In this document: positions 20,785 through 30,308 of the stretch, piece after piece
Layout: every line of letters starts with the position of its first letter
How positions within the stretch are numbered: the stretch's first letter is position 1
Assembly: GCF_001687105.1 (NCBI RefSeq)
Contig: NZ_CP014601.1
Location: 1-54,364 of the forward strand
Direction of reading: 5' to 3'
Length of the DNA stretch: 54,364 nucleotides
DNA from: Salipiger sp. CCB-MM3
Lineage (GTDB): Bacteria; Pseudomonadota; Alphaproteobacteria; Rhodobacterales; Rhodobacteraceae
Position numbers and translations under genes: made by a program
Notes under the pieces: model-generated
Databases searched by the model: none
Seen by the model: only the letters and a program-made list of their open reading frames with translations
What the model was told of the DNA's origin: nothing

Positions 20785-21963
20785 ATGCTCCTACTGATCC
20801 GAACTACCCTCGCGCTCTTTCTCGCAGTTAGCTCCGCTCACGCCGCAGAAGAATGGAAGGCCATAGGACTGAGTGGAATTCACTATGCGGTAGAGCGCAG
20901 TTCATTGCACCCCGACCGATGGCGTCAGGATCTGCAACACACATACGATTGCCAGAATCCATGTGTCGTGGAATTTGACAACAGACTGAGCGCTGTACAT
21001 CTAAGATATAAGTGGGCGCAATTGAACCCTGAGGAGGGCGTCTATAAATTTGATGATCTTGCCGAAGTCATGAAAGTTATCCATAGCTCTGGAAAAATGG
21101 CAACGCTAGTCATCATGGCCGGAAAGTACACACCCAACTGGGTTCTTGAGCTCGGAGCTCGACACATAAATATTCCGGCAAAAACTTCCGATGCTTTCTC
21201 GCAACCATACGTCCCATTACCTTGGGACGAAATACAGGTAAAATCATACAATACACTAATTGAAGAGCTCGGAAAGTTTATAAGAGAAGATTCAGAACTT
21301 CGGCAAACGTTAGCAATGGTAAAAAATGGCTTATCAGTCGTACACTCCGGAGAGACACGGTTGATGCCGACCGAGGCCTTTAAGGTAAAAGTAGACAAGC
21401 ACAATAAAATTGAAAACTCGAATTTTCAAAAGAAGCTGTGTGATGAATGGGCATCCGCCGGCTACAGTGAGAATAAAATTCTACAAGCTATCCGCAAATC
21501 AAATAACGCCATAGCTAAACATTTTCCGGACCAGTACATTGGAATAGCCTATGTGGGCGGCTCAAACCGCTTTCCTACTGTGGACAACCATGGCAAGTGC
21601 GTCGCCAATAAGAAAAACACAACAATAAACAATATAATAAAGGACATAACTATAAGTTATGGCGATCGGTCAATAATAAACAATACCGTTCTAACTGGAA
21701 CAATAGGAAACCCTCCAATAATGAAATGGGTAAGGAAAAATGGCGGAAATATTGCATTTCAAGTAAACAGACAAATCGTCGGCTGCAAGAACGGCGCCAA
21801 AAATCCCTGCTCTAAAGAGATATTTCTGGAAACAATAAATGAAGCCATAGAAGCAGGCGCTATGTTTGTAGAAGTCCACGAAGGAAACATTAACCACTTC
21901 AAAGACATCTTACCGGAACTAGACTCTGAGCTGAAGACTTCTTGGGAGAGAAGAAACCAATAA
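20785..21963 (+). CDS. Secreted protein resembling a TIM-barrel glycoside hydrolase
   Basis: An N-terminal signal peptide (MLLLIRTTLALFLAVSSAHA then AEEWK) sends the 392-residue protein to the periplasm or outside. The segment LRYKWAQLNPEEGVYKFDDL and the following helix and strand (VMKVIHSSGKMATLVIMAG) look like the first strands of GH42/GH5-type barrels. I cannot fix the two catalytic acids; candidates include the Glu in VHSGETRL and the Glu residues in FVEVHEGN. Its place between two sulfotransferase genes suggests trimming or turnover of the same glycan. The DNA is clearly more AT-rich than the cys/rfb genes, suggesting separate origin. Confidence 0.6.
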   Translation: MLLLIRTTLALFLAVSSAHAAEEWKAIGLSGIHYAVERSSLHPDRWRQDLQHTYDCQNPCVVEFDNRLSAVHLRYKWAQLNPEEGVYKFDDLAEVMKVIHSSGKMATLVIMAGKYTPNWVLELGARHINIPAKTSDAFSQPYVPLPWDEIQVKSYNTLIEELGKFIREDSELRQTLAMVKNGLSVVHSGETRLMPTEAFKVKVDKHNKIENSNFQKKLCDEWASAGYSENKILQAIRKSNNAIAKHFPDQYIGIAYVGGSNRFPTVDNHGKCVANKKNTTINNIIKDITISYGDRSIINNTVLTGTIGNPPIMKWVRKNGGNIAFQVNRQIVGCKNGAKNPCSKEIFLETINEAIEAGAMFVEVHEGNINHFKDILPELDSELKTSWERRNQ

Positions 21964-22088
21964 GCAGGGCCGATAATATCATTAGAAGAATGATCGCCCT
22001 CACGAAACACAACAAAATCGCTCAACCAAAGTCAACTGGCTAAAATATACCTTCACGACCTAAAAACGCTCAAGGCAGAAATCGAAAA

Positions 22089-23276
22089 ATGCAAGAAACC
22101 GTGACAACTCCGATCACTCAGAAGCAGCTTATTATACACATTGGTGACCCAAAGACAGGGACAACTACGATACAAAGCGTGCTGCACAACGGGCTCGTAA
22201 ATTGCGAATCCAAGCAAATTCTTCCTTGGAAGAAGCTAAACGCAATTGCACTGGCAAATTCTTTGAAACCTAGCGGAAAAGATGATCGGAAGGAGCAGTT
22301 TCAGAGCGTCAAAGAGTGGTTATCTAATGGCAATGGAGACATTGCAATTATCTCCTCGGAGTTCTTCTCATCCATTAGGCCTAAGGTTTTGCATAAAGCA
22401 CTTCTGAATCACCTGCCTGAGCACATAGCTGAAAACGCAAAAATAATTGCTTACGTTCGGCCTCATGCGTCGCGCTTCATCGCAGCCTATATCCAAAGAA
22501 CAAAGACTGGTCAGTTTTATGGAGATGTTGATGACTTCCTTCACTCTCTGCAAAAAAACGAACCTTTGACATTCTCTTACGCCAAAAGATTTGGTCGGTG
22601 GAAAAACCAATTCGGAGGGAATTTTTCTCTCAAGCCCTTTATCCGGTCTGAGCTGATAGATGGAGACATATCCAAGGACTTTTTCTCGGACGTTTTAGAT
22701 GGAGCCCCGTTCCATACAGCGGGACTCGTAGAAGCAAATGTTTCAGTTACGACAAAAGCCCTCGCCGGAATTAGGATCGTTCAAGAAAACTTCAAGAACC
22801 TCGGACTAGAAGCGAAATCGAGAAGCCTTCTCGGTGGCGCCCTGGCAAATCACTTTCTTTCCGAACGCGATAACTCAGGAGACAAGCCTAAGCTAGACAA
22901 GAATACTGCAGAAAAACTTGTATCGTCTTATCTAGACGATGCGAAAAATCTAGATAATTTGTTCTTTGATCGACCCCTAATGCAGGAGGCGTTGGAACGC
23001 TGCGTTGATGAGGCGGTAGACGAAAAAATTGATCTGACCCCTGAAAATCACTTCGCCACGAATGAAATAGAAGCATTAACCGAGAAGAGCGCAATGATTT
23101 TTAGTGCGCTAAAAAAATCTGGGAAGACATGGGCCGCAAATCACCACAGCAGAACTAGAAATATCTCGCTATCGCATTCCCAGATGTCAAAAATTGAAAA
23201 GAACTCGAAAGTCATAGGGGAAATTGACGATAGCATGTCGGATATTGCCGAAATTCTTACTCGTCAAAAAATATAA
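22089..23276 (+). CDS. Sulfotransferase-like protein, 395 residues
   Basis: The start …QLIIHIGDPKTGTTTIQSVL carries the IHIGxxKTGT(T/S) loop found in roseobacter-type sulfotransferases. AKIIAYVRPHASRFIAAYIQRTK is in the position of the R…S 3'-phosphate-binding helix. The C-terminal ~130 residues are helical, charged and not recognised. It is AT-rich and follows the hydrolase gene by 125 bases on the same strand. Its substrate is unknown. The PAPS-binding role is from family knowledge, not shown. Confidence 0.8.
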   Translation: MQETVTTPITQKQLIIHIGDPKTGTTTIQSVLHNGLVNCESKQILPWKKLNAIALANSLKPSGKDDRKEQFQSVKEWLSNGNGDIAIISSEFFSSIRPKVLHKALLNHLPEHIAENAKIIAYVRPHASRFIAAYIQRTKTGQFYGDVDDFLHSLQKNEPLTFSYAKRFGRWKNQFGGNFSLKPFIRSELIDGDISKDFFSDVLDGAPFHTAGLVEANVSVTTKALAGIRIVQENFKNLGLEAKSRSLLGGALANHFLSERDNSGDKPKLDKNTAEKLVSSYLDDAKNLDNLFFDRPLMQEALERCVDEAVDEKIDLTPENHFATNEIEALTEKSAMIFSALKKSGKTWAANHHSRTRNISLSHSQMSKIEKNSKVIGEIDDSMSDIAEILTRQKI

Positions 23277-23301
23277 CGGCTCTTACTACCGCAATAAAAC
23301 C

Positions 23302-23325
23302 CGGCGGATGGTGACCCATCCGCCG
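23302..23325. terminator. Bidirectional hairpin between convergent genes
   Basis: A perfect 10-bp stem (CGGCGGATGG / CCATCCGCCG) with a TGAC loop lies 26 bases after the stop at 23276, between two convergent sulfotransferase genes. A seven-T run follows 22 bases later. Confidence 0.55.
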
Positions 23326-23420
23326 CGAGTTGATCGACCCAGAGAGATTTTTTTAATTTAGTCCGCCAAACGGCATTCCGGTGGACCGCAGACACCGCTT
23401 ACGTCGACATGGAAATCTGA

Positions 23421-24488
23421 TCAATTTCTTAAACCGCACTCATATTTTTTCAGTTTTTCTGCGATAAACCTACCATTTGGCCTAATAGACAAAGCAGTCC
23501 GCATTAGTACAAGAGCAGCCTCTGGATCCTCTTTTTCCAGTGAGATCGCGGCATCTCTAAGGATATTTGCCTCCTTATCATTCACACACTTATACTTAAT
23601 AAGAGGCGCGATGAGGCGCTCATGATGCCGGAACACGCTAGCTAGAGACAGTGTGCTCTCCACAGGTAGATCTGATAGGCTGGATAGCTTAGAAAATCGG
23701 AAGTTAATATTTTCAATCTTTTCCTGAAGTTTTTTCATAGGACCTGTTCGAGATAGCGTTGCGTCATCAAAGTCTGAATCGCGGCGCTTCGAAATCCGGA
23801 TCAGCTCTAGCGTGTCCATGCTTTGCGCGATCTGTTCTCGAACTTCATCCCCCGCGGGCTCATGTTCGCATCCGATGCCTTCCAAAAAATCACGAATATG
23901 GTCCGAGCCGACGTACTTGTAACTGCGCACAATCATTGCTCTTTCCCCGAAGGTATTCGAAAAGCGTTTCCAGACAGCTTCTTGGGCAAGAAAATCTGGA
24001 TTTAGGTTCTTGAAGAATACAGGAAAAGGACGTGTGCCTTGAGGCGCTTTGTTGACCTCGTTGTACCAAGACTTGAGGAGTGCCATTGGATCACGGATGT
24101 ACATCACGATCCGCACATCAAATTCCGACAGCCTATTCCGAAGTTCGTCTATGGCTGCTTCTGAATTCTCGCGCAGCGCCAGTTGCATGAACTCTTCGCT
24201 CGAGATCACGATGTTCTGTTGCGAAGCAGTTCGAGCGCTCTGCAGAAACTCCGCGTAAACCTTATCTATATCTCTCGTTGCGTGATACCACGCTGGAGGC
24301 ACGAACCCGTGCTTGTTCGCTAAGAGAAGAGACAGGTCCCCATGGTTGGTTGGGTTATTCCCAGGCCGAGCGCAAGGAGGGTAGAAGTATCCGCATCTGG
24401 CCAGCTCTGCAGCATTGTCCGAACAGTATTTCTGCAACGCACTGGTACCGGTCTTGTAATGACCGATATGTATATAAAGTCGCTTCAT
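23421..24488 (-). CDS. Sulfotransferase-like protein, 355 residues
   Basis: MKRLYIHIGHYKTGTSALQKY begins directly with the phosphosulfate-binding strand and loop. VRIVMYIRDPMALLKSWYNEVNK is the 3'-phosphate-binding segment, with the typical RDP…S. The C-terminal third is helical (EKEDPEAALVLMRTALSI, TPR-like in character). The gene is 10 bases downstream of the GT2 gene on the minus strand, so it is probably co-transcribed with the two glycosyltransferases. The sulfate acceptor is unknown. Confidence 0.85.
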   Translation of the reverse strand: MKRLYIHIGHYKTGTSALQKYCSDNAAELARCGYFYPPCARPGNNPTNHGDLSLLLANKHGFVPPAWYHATRDIDKVYAEFLQSARTASQQNIVISSEEFMQLALRENSEAAIDELRNRLSEFDVRIVMYIRDPMALLKSWYNEVNKAPQGTRPFPVFFKNLNPDFLAQEAVWKRFSNTFGERAMIVRSYKYVGSDHIRDFLEGIGCEHEPAGDEVREQIAQSMDTLELIRISKRRDSDFDDATLSRTGPMKKLQEKIENINFRFSKLSSLSDLPVESTLSLASVFRHHERLIAPLIKYKCVNDKEANILRDAAISLEKEDPEAALVLMRTALSIRPNGRFIAEKLKKYECGLRN

Positions 24489-24498
24489 CTAGATTCTA

Positions 24499-25404
24499 TC
24501 AATCATTCTGCGGAGGCATTTCTATTTCAGGCCGGAACCAGATTCCGTTCCAGATCGCTTTGTAAATTGGCCAGCGGAGCTTCTTCGGCAGCCGCCCCTG
24601 TACCATCTGAGTACGAACCTGATAGAGAAACTCCAGAACGCCAGGCATTCCGAATTCGCGTCGCCGGAAAGATGTTTCGTTTCGCGCTCCGTATTTGTAT
24701 TTCCAGATCGATTGCTCGGTGATCATCCCGTAATTAACCCCTTGGTTCACGCCGACGTCATGTGTGACCAAACTGTCAGGAATGAAAATACCCGGATACG
24801 CCATGGCCAAGCGCTGAGTGTACTCAGCGTCATCAAACCAAATGAAGTAGTCCTTGATCGGGAACCCATGCTGAGCAATTGCCCATCGCGGAACGAGAAC
24901 GGACACGAAGCTGCATGAGCGGACCATGAAGAAGCGGTCTTCTGCACTGTAGAATCTGGGCCAGTCCCACACCGTTGCAGGAGTGTTCATTTCACACCAG
25001 CTTCCGTCGATCCAACGCACAGCTGAGCAAGCATACGTAGGTCTGTGGCCGCTGACTTCCTCGAACCTTGCGAGACCATCGATCAATTTCCCCAGCGCAT
25101 CCTCATGTGGATATGCATCATCGTCACTGATCCAGATGAGGTCAAACCCGTCAGCGTATGCCGCCTTCATACCTGCGTTGAAGCCCCCGGCCCCACCTAT
25201 GTTTTTCGCAAGCCGCAGGTGTACCAGTCTCTCCGAAGCACGCTTTTCCAAGAGGTCTCGAGTACCATCCGTAGAAGCGTTGTCGACAACGTAAATTTTG
25301 TCGGGGACCCTAGTTTGCCCCTCAAGAGCATCTAGAACCTTGGCAAGTTTATCTACTCGGTTGTAGGTGACGATGACGGCTGCAATCGAGGATGTCGGTG
25401 TCAT
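24499..25404 (-). CDS. GT2 glycosyltransferase, GlfT-like (galactofuranosyl- or rhamnosyltransferase)
   Basis: The GT-A start AAVIVTYNRVDKLAKVLDAL is followed by YVVDNASTDGTRDLL, NIGGAGGFNAGM and the metal-binding WISDDDAYP. Later come a W-F-D-D acidic segment (FIWFDDAEYTQRL) and VTHDVGVN. The NIGGAGGF signature and the FDD motif are typical of the galactofuranosyltransferase/rhamnosyltransferase branch. With glf on the same plasmid, Galf transfer is the better guess. The start codon overlaps the stop of the upstream GT4 gene by 4 bases (ATGA), so the two are translationally coupled. Confidence 0.88.
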   Translation of the reverse strand: MTPTSSIAAVIVTYNRVDKLAKVLDALEGQTRVPDKIYVVDNASTDGTRDLLEKRASERLVHLRLAKNIGGAGGFNAGMKAAYADGFDLIWISDDDAYPHEDALGKLIDGLARFEEVSGHRPTYACSAVRWIDGSWCEMNTPATVWDWPRFYSAEDRFFMVRSCSFVSVLVPRWAIAQHGFPIKDYFIWFDDAEYTQRLAMAYPGIFIPDSLVTHDVGVNQGVNYGMITEQSIWKYKYGARNETSFRRREFGMPGVLEFLYQVRTQMVQGRLPKKLRWPIYKAIWNGIWFRPEIEMPPQND

Positions 25405-27119
25405 GTGGTCTTGGAGCCTTCGAGAATATCGCGGTACAGGGAAGTGAGAACATCTTCGGCGCTCGGATCACGGCGAAGATCATGGTATTTAGAGGCAACG
25501 CTGGATTTGCATTTTTCCAAGAACTCTGAATCTGTCATCAAACGCACGATCAGAGCCTCAGCTGCACGCACACATTTCCGTGGTTCTGCGGGAAGCAACA
25601 ATTCCTCGGGTATCAACTCATCCTGCCCACCAACGTCGGTAGAGATAGGTATAGCCCCATTCCCGATCGCTTCATAACCTACCAGCGTCAGACCCTCATT
25701 GCTTGATGGGATCAGTAGGATGTCGGACTTTCTAAGGATGCTAGGAACGTCCGCATCCGCCGGGTGCAGTGTGACAACAGCACCGAGCTTCTCCTTGCCG
25801 ATCATCGCTCGAACGATTTCCAGGTAAGCACCGGTTCCAACCATATCCAGGTGCAAGTTGATGTTTTGCCCCTTAGCCCACTTCTGGAGCCTTCGCATAA
25901 CATCCACGACAAGTGGCGCGCGCTTCTGGTGCACCATGCGGCCTATGAAAGCCAATCGACAAGTGCGTTGGCCGGCCTCGAGGTTGAAAACCGGCTCAAT
26001 CTCGGGTTCCGCGTCACTACGTGGCGGAAGCATCCTCCCAAGTTTCACCTTTTGGGATTGTCCGAAGACATCAAGATAGAATGCGGCCAATTCTCTGCTG
26101 ATTACATGGTGATAGTCGATATAGTTGCTCCATACCCCCGAGGTTCTGGGGAAGCCACCATTTTCGTGCTCAATGATGTGAGTGCTATCTATCACCACAA
26201 GGTCTGGGAAAGCAGCTTTAATTCTCAGCAGGTTATCATAGAGGCCCGTGCTGTGATGTATGTGCATGGCACGCACATTTTCGGCCCTTACCAGAGCCTC
26301 TAGGAAGTCGAATAGTTGCCACCTAGGCAAATAGGCATCCAGCCGAATGAACTCGACGTTGGGATCATCGGGCAGCTTTGATGCCAGCCTCTGCACCTCT
26401 GGAACATCCGCCACTATCAGTACTCTGAACCCAGCCTGCAACGCCCAATTTACACTATCGAAAGCCAGTTTCTCCGCGCCGCCTGTTTCCAACCAGTGGA
26501 AACCGATAAGGATGGACGGTGACTTTGAAGTATCTCTGGGCCCTGTCAATGAGCCAAACGGGTGGGATGTTGCCCGCTTTACAGGGGAGAAAGAATGACG
26601 CTCGGGGCGGAAGCGCAGTGATCGTTGCTCATAGTAGTACTTCACCTGCTCAAAAAGAACGGGTGACTTCCAGACTAGCCATTGTGCAAGCCTGCTGCGG
26701 TTGCCGAACTCCGGAGACGTTCGAACAGGGGCAACTTCTCCTTGAGGTGGGCGATGAGGAATGCCAGCCGTAATCGTCATCGCGACGCCATCCTCAGGCG
26801 AACCACCGGCCTCATAGGTTCCCATGTAGGCTTCGTCCAATACATGGAAGCCCGCCACCTCCGAGGTCTCAGGCTTATCCACTGCCCTCGCAAGAATCTT
26901 CGTACCTGCGGCATCACCCACAGGGCTGTCGAGGCGCCTAAGTAGGTAGCGGTTCCGTCCTTCTGGATACAGAGTGCCGTATATTCGATGAATAGCTGCC
27001 GCCTGCTCCCGATAGTAATCGTCCCTCAACGTATCGGCGTCGTCCATGCCGTCTGGCTCCCCGCCCTCCACATAGCATTGATCGATCAGGTCTGAGCTAA
27101 GCATGAAATCTTTCGTCAT
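25401..27119 (-). CDS. GT4-type glycosyltransferase with long N-terminal extension
   Basis: Residues ~205-572 form a GT-B fold enzyme: ILIGFHWLETGGAEKLAFDS (donor-domain loop), DSTHIIEHENGGFP, RLAFIGRMVHQKRAPLVVDV, LHLDMVGTGAYLEIV and IPSSNEGLTLVGYEAIGNGA (the E-x7-E nucleotide-sugar motif), then ISTDVGGQDELI. Residues 1-~200 are acidic and Arg-rich (SSDLIDQCYVEGGEPDGMDD…) with no domain I can name. They may be a second binding or partner region. The enzyme is probably cytoplasmic, acting on the growing lipid- or Kdo-linked chain. It is the first gene of the minus-strand group GT4-GT2-sulfotransferase. Confidence 0.85.
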   Translation of the reverse strand: MTKDFMLSSDLIDQCYVEGGEPDGMDDADTLRDDYYREQAAAIHRIYGTLYPEGRNRYLLRRLDSPVGDAAGTKILARAVDKPETSEVAGFHVLDEAYMGTYEAGGSPEDGVAMTITAGIPHRPPQGEVAPVRTSPEFGNRSRLAQWLVWKSPVLFEQVKYYYEQRSLRFRPERHSFSPVKRATSHPFGSLTGPRDTSKSPSILIGFHWLETGGAEKLAFDSVNWALQAGFRVLIVADVPEVQRLASKLPDDPNVEFIRLDAYLPRWQLFDFLEALVRAENVRAMHIHHSTGLYDNLLRIKAAFPDLVVIDSTHIIEHENGGFPRTSGVWSNYIDYHHVISRELAAFYLDVFGQSQKVKLGRMLPPRSDAEPEIEPVFNLEAGQRTCRLAFIGRMVHQKRAPLVVDVMRRLQKWAKGQNINLHLDMVGTGAYLEIVRAMIGKEKLGAVVTLHPADADVPSILRKSDILLIPSSNEGLTLVGYEAIGNGAIPISTDVGGQDELIPEELLLPAEPRKCVRAAEALIVRLMTDSEFLEKCKSSVASKYHDLRRDPSAEDVLTSLYRDILEGSKTT

Positions 27120-27407
27120 TGTGTTCTATACCAAGTTCCAAGGCGGCAAGGTCGGTCTTCCAGAAGGTTCCGACCTCCGTATGACAGGATGGTTCCGCGA
27201 CGCAATCCAGCTTCCTGCAAAAAGCCTGAAAAGCAGCTCGAGCGGCTTGCCCTTGAGCTTCAAGTAAGCACTGCACAAGGTCTCACAGCAGATAGGGCCG
27301 GGGTCAGTCAGTGACATCTGCCAAGAGCCGGCCCAGAGGCCCATCCGGATGTTGAAAATGAGTAGGACAGCGGGCTTCCACTGCTGCTTTGGCGGCAACG
27401 GTCACGC
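27120..27407. other. Gap between the ABC ATPase and GT4 genes
   Basis: A 90-codon minus-strand frame (27126-27398) is open here but has no recognisable family features, poor start context and many Trp and Cys residues. I do not count it as a gene. The stretch could be a relic of a lost gene in the export-glycosyltransferase operon. Confidence 0.35.
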
Positions 27408-28061
27408 TCACTCCATCAACTTCTCATAGGTGGTGATCGCTTCTTCAAGATCTTCGAAATATTCGAGCTTCCCCTCATGCAACATGATCCCTGCATCACA
27501 GAAATCTCTCATTTCTCTCATGTTATGGGTCACTAGGATCGCACTGCTATTTGCCATTCTTTCTCGAAAAACCACACGACTCTTTCTTCGAAACCTAGCA
27601 TCTCCAACCGCCGTGACCTCATCAACCAAGTAGGTATCGAACTGGATCCCCATGGAAGTCCCAAAAGTGAGCCTGGACTTCATACCGGAAGAGTAGGTCC
27701 GAACCGGCATGTGAAAATGCTTTCCCAATTCAGAGAAATCCTCGACAAACTCCACTAAGCTCTCAGTATCGACGCCATAAATTCGTGCAACAAAGCGAAC
27801 GTTCTGCGCGCCCGTCATCTGAGGATGAAAGGAACCGCCAAACGCAACCGGCCAAGAAATCGTGCCATCGGAAATCACTCGGCCGTGGTCAGGCGACAAG
27901 TTTCCAGCAATGATTTGAATGAGCGTTGACTTGCCCGCACCGTTATGCCCCAGCAATCCGAGCGACTTTCCCGTGGGTAACGTGAGGCTGAGGTTGTCGA
28001 TCACGACCTTACGTTCGCCCCCTACACGATAACCCTTGGTGAGGTTCTCGAAGCGGATCAT
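27408..28061 (-). CDS. kpsT: Capsule-export ABC transporter ATP-binding protein (KpsT-like)
   Basis: This is the nucleotide-binding subunit of an ABC-2 polysaccharide exporter. Walker A GHNGAGKST lies at about residues 38-46, the signature is YSSGMKSRL (as in KpsT/Wzt), Walker B is TYLVDEVTAVGD and the switch is LVTHNM. The length of 217 residues equals KpsT, with no C-terminal carbohydrate-binding domain of the Wzt kind. It follows the KpsE-like gene by 10 bases in the same direction. It would pair with the KpsM-like permease encoded divergently at 29493. Confidence 0.93.
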   Translation of the reverse strand: MIRFENLTKGYRVGGERKVVIDNLSLTLPTGKSLGLLGHNGAGKSTLIQIIAGNLSPDHGRVISDGTISWPVAFGGSFHPQMTGAQNVRFVARIYGVDTESLVEFVEDFSELGKHFHMPVRTYSSGMKSRLTFGTSMGIQFDTYLVDEVTAVGDARFRRKSRVVFRERMANSSAILVTHNMREMRDFCDAGIMLHEGKLEYFEDLEEAITTYEKLME

Positions 28062-28071
28062 GACAGTACCA

Positions 28072-29409
28072 TCAGTCCCGGTCCCGAATTGAATAGTAGA
28101 TCAGAACACCGATACTCCAGCTCAGAAGCAGAAACAAAGCGGAAAGCCCAAACAGAACGGGTCGCTGTGGATACTCCGGGCTTTCCGGCAACGTTGGGTG
28201 AATATAGGTCGCTAGATATCTCGTCTGGCGCTCTGCGTTTGCGTATGCCGCATCGCGGGCCGCAAGAGCTGCACTATACGCCTTTTCTGCAAACTCCCGA
28301 TCAATCGTAAGCCCTTCATATTCTGCAATTAGAGTTGGATAATCTTCGTCTGTACCTGGCACCTTCGTATTCGCGAAAACTCGCCGTTCTTCAGCGATCC
28401 GATCTCGAATAACCTGAATACGTCGGAGCGCTTGAGTTCGCCTCGGATCGTCGCTTTGCGTTGAGCTAGATAACTCATCCAAGGCCACAAGTTCCTGTGC
28501 AAGTTGCTGCTGAAGGTTATTCATCACCCCCATGCGCCCCTGAATATCCGCCGAAAGGTCGACTATCTGGGTCCGAGTGCGGAACTTTGTCAGAGCTTCA
28601 CGTGCTGCGCGGAGCTTTTGCTGTGTTTCTTCCAGTTCGATGTTGGCGTATCGTATCGCATCTTCTCGCGCTCTGTCGTTGAGCGTGTTGACCATCTCTT
28701 GGCTTTCAGTAACGATCGCATCAGCGATCTTTTGAGCCATGTCAGGATCGAAGGCACGTGCCTCGATCTGAGTTAATCCGGACCCTTCGTCATAGGAAAC
28801 GAGAACGATCCGCCCCCAATATTTGTGCAGGTCTTCGATGGAAGCATCTGGTGAAAGTGCGAATATCGGGTCACTTTCCCAATACCCCCCGTAGTAGCTT
28901 CGCAGGTCGAGTTCAGCGTCCACGCGACGCACAATGTTCTCGCTACGAATGAACTCGTATAGAATGTCACCGTCGTGAGCCAAGCCCCCTCCGGTAAATT
29001 GCGCCAACCCACTCAAGAGTTCCGACGACGCCTGACCTTCTTCCTGCCGCACGGTGAATCCCGTAGTGGAACTGTAGCGGTCTTCCGCTATCAGCCACAG
29101 GTAGAGCGCCACCAAAAGCAGAGGAAGAAGCACCACCCCCAGGAAACTTCCTAAAACTCCCCAATGCCGTCGGCGCATACGCGCGGGACTCGCTAGCGGA
29201 AGCGTCGGGACGGCACTTGGCAGCGCCTCATTGGCAGCTTTCTGCTCTCGATTTCCACCTCGCGCGCTTCTGGTGGATGTCTTCCTTACTCTCAGACGTT
29301 CAGGAGATTTTTTTTTCTTACCGCCCCGCCCTGTTACTTTTCTACCGCGTGGTTTGAGAGCCCGCCCTTCTGCGCTGGGCGGCCCTCCTTCGTCGTTCTC
29401 GCCTGTCAA
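28072..29409 (-). CDS. kpsE: Capsule-export inner-membrane/periplasmic protein (KpsE-like polysaccharide co-polymerase)
   Basis: The 445-residue protein has a strongly basic cytoplasmic N-terminus (~85 residues, GRKVTGRGGKKKKSPERLRV). A transmembrane helix (VLGSFLGVVLLPLLLVALYLWL) follows, then a long periplasmic part with coiled coil (…ANIELEETQQKLRAAREALT…), and a second C-terminal transmembrane helix (PVLFGLSALFLLLSWSIGVL). This topology and the motif DRYSSTTGFTVRQ are those of the KpsE/Wzz-type proteins that link the ABC exporter to the outer-membrane channel. The basic extension is longer than in E. coli KpsE. The outer-membrane partner (KpsD/Wza) is not in the window. Confidence 0.88.
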   Translation of the reverse strand: MTGENDEGGPPSAEGRALKPRGRKVTGRGGKKKKSPERLRVRKTSTRSARGGNREQKAANEALPSAVPTLPLASPARMRRRHWGVLGSFLGVVLLPLLLVALYLWLIAEDRYSSTTGFTVRQEEGQASSELLSGLAQFTGGGLAHDGDILYEFIRSENIVRRVDAELDLRSYYGGYWESDPIFALSPDASIEDLHKYWGRIVLVSYDEGSGLTQIEARAFDPDMAQKIADAIVTESQEMVNTLNDRAREDAIRYANIELEETQQKLRAAREALTKFRTRTQIVDLSADIQGRMGVMNNLQQQLAQELVALDELSSSTQSDDPRRTQALRRIQVIRDRIAEERRVFANTKVPGTDEDYPTLIAEYEGLTIDREFAEKAYSAALAARDAAYANAERQTRYLATYIHPTLPESPEYPQRPVLFGLSALFLLLSWSIGVLIYYSIRDRD

Positions 29410-29492
29410 CGTTTGGCCCTAAACCCCGTTTGCATTTGCTCTGAACACTAACATAGTAGGTTCAAACATCGCCACAGCAAAGGCACACATCC

Positions 29493-30308
29493 TTGACGAC
29501 GGCACCACTTCACTCTCCAGCCCCGGTTGGCCAGGGCCGTATGCGACGGTTTCGTATGGCTCGGACCGTTACAGCTCTGATACTCCGCGAAATGCTGACC
29601 CGCTACGGTCGCTCGCCCGGTGGCTATCTTTGGGCCGTGCTCGAACCTCTTGGCATGATCGCCATTATGGCAATCGGGTTCTCGCTGCTGCTCCGGACCC
29701 CTCCACTCGGCAACAGTTTCTTGCTATTTTTCGCCACGGGCCACATTCCGTTCGCCCTGCATCAAACTATCTCGAACACCACAGCACGTTCACTCAAGTT
29801 CTCAAAATCATTGCTGAGCTACCCAATAATCACTTGGGTAGATGCCATTGTTGCTCGCCTTCTTCTAAACGCGCTTACCGGTGTTCTCGTCGCATATTTG
29901 ATCTTGGGGATCGTGCTCGTCATGCATGATGATCCGATTGCGCTCAGTTGGCCCCCCATTATCGAATCTATGCTTCTGACGCTTCTTGTTGGCCTCGGCG
30001 TCGGAACCCTGAACTGTGCGCTCTTCGGCTTATTCCCTATCTGGGATCAAATCTGGTCAATCATCACCCGACCTTTGTTCATCGCATCCGGTGTGCTGAT
30101 CCTTTACGAGAGCATGCCAGCAGCAGCGCAAAGTGTTTTGTGGTTCAACCCGCTAATACATATCACGGCGTTAATGCGGAAAGGCTTTTTTCCTTCCTAC
30201 GAAGCGCACTTTGTATCAACGAGCTACGTAGTTACTGTTGGGTTGACTCTGCTTTTCATGGGAGTGGTCCTACTCGGCCGCTACCACCGGCAAATCTTGA
30301 ACGCTTAA
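29493..30308 (+). CDS. kpsM: Capsule-export ABC permease (KpsM-like)
   Basis: This is the transmembrane subunit of the ABC-2 exporter. The cytoplasmic start TVTALILREMLTRYGRSPGGYLWAVLEP is the hallmark of KpsM/Wzm-type permeases. About six hydrophobic segments follow (for example LGMIAIMAIGFSLLL, LLNALTGVLVAYLILGIVLV and VTVGLTLLFMGVVLLG), and WFNPLIHITALMRKGFFP sits in the usual place. The longest frame begins at a TTG (29493), but the ATG near 29540 (MRRFRMARTVTAL) is a likely alternative. It is divergent from kpsE/kpsT with an 83-base gap holding both promoters. Confidence 0.92.
   Translation: MTTAPLHSPAPVGQGRMRRFRMARTVTALILREMLTRYGRSPGGYLWAVLEPLGMIAIMAIGFSLLLRTPPLGNSFLLFFATGHIPFALHQTISNTTARSLKFSKSLLSYPIITWVDAIVARLLLNALTGVLVAYLILGIVLVMHDDPIALSWPPIIESMLLTLLVGLGVGTLNCALFGLFPIWDQIWSIITRPLFIASGVLILYESMPAAAQSVLWFNPLIHITALMRKGFFPSYEAHFVSTSYVVTVGLTLLFMGVVLLGRYHRQILNA

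Noticed and set aside
27126..27398. 90-codon minus-strand frame between the GT4 and kpsT genes
   Set aside because: No recognisable family, odd composition and no clear ribosome-binding site; kept only as a note on the gap.
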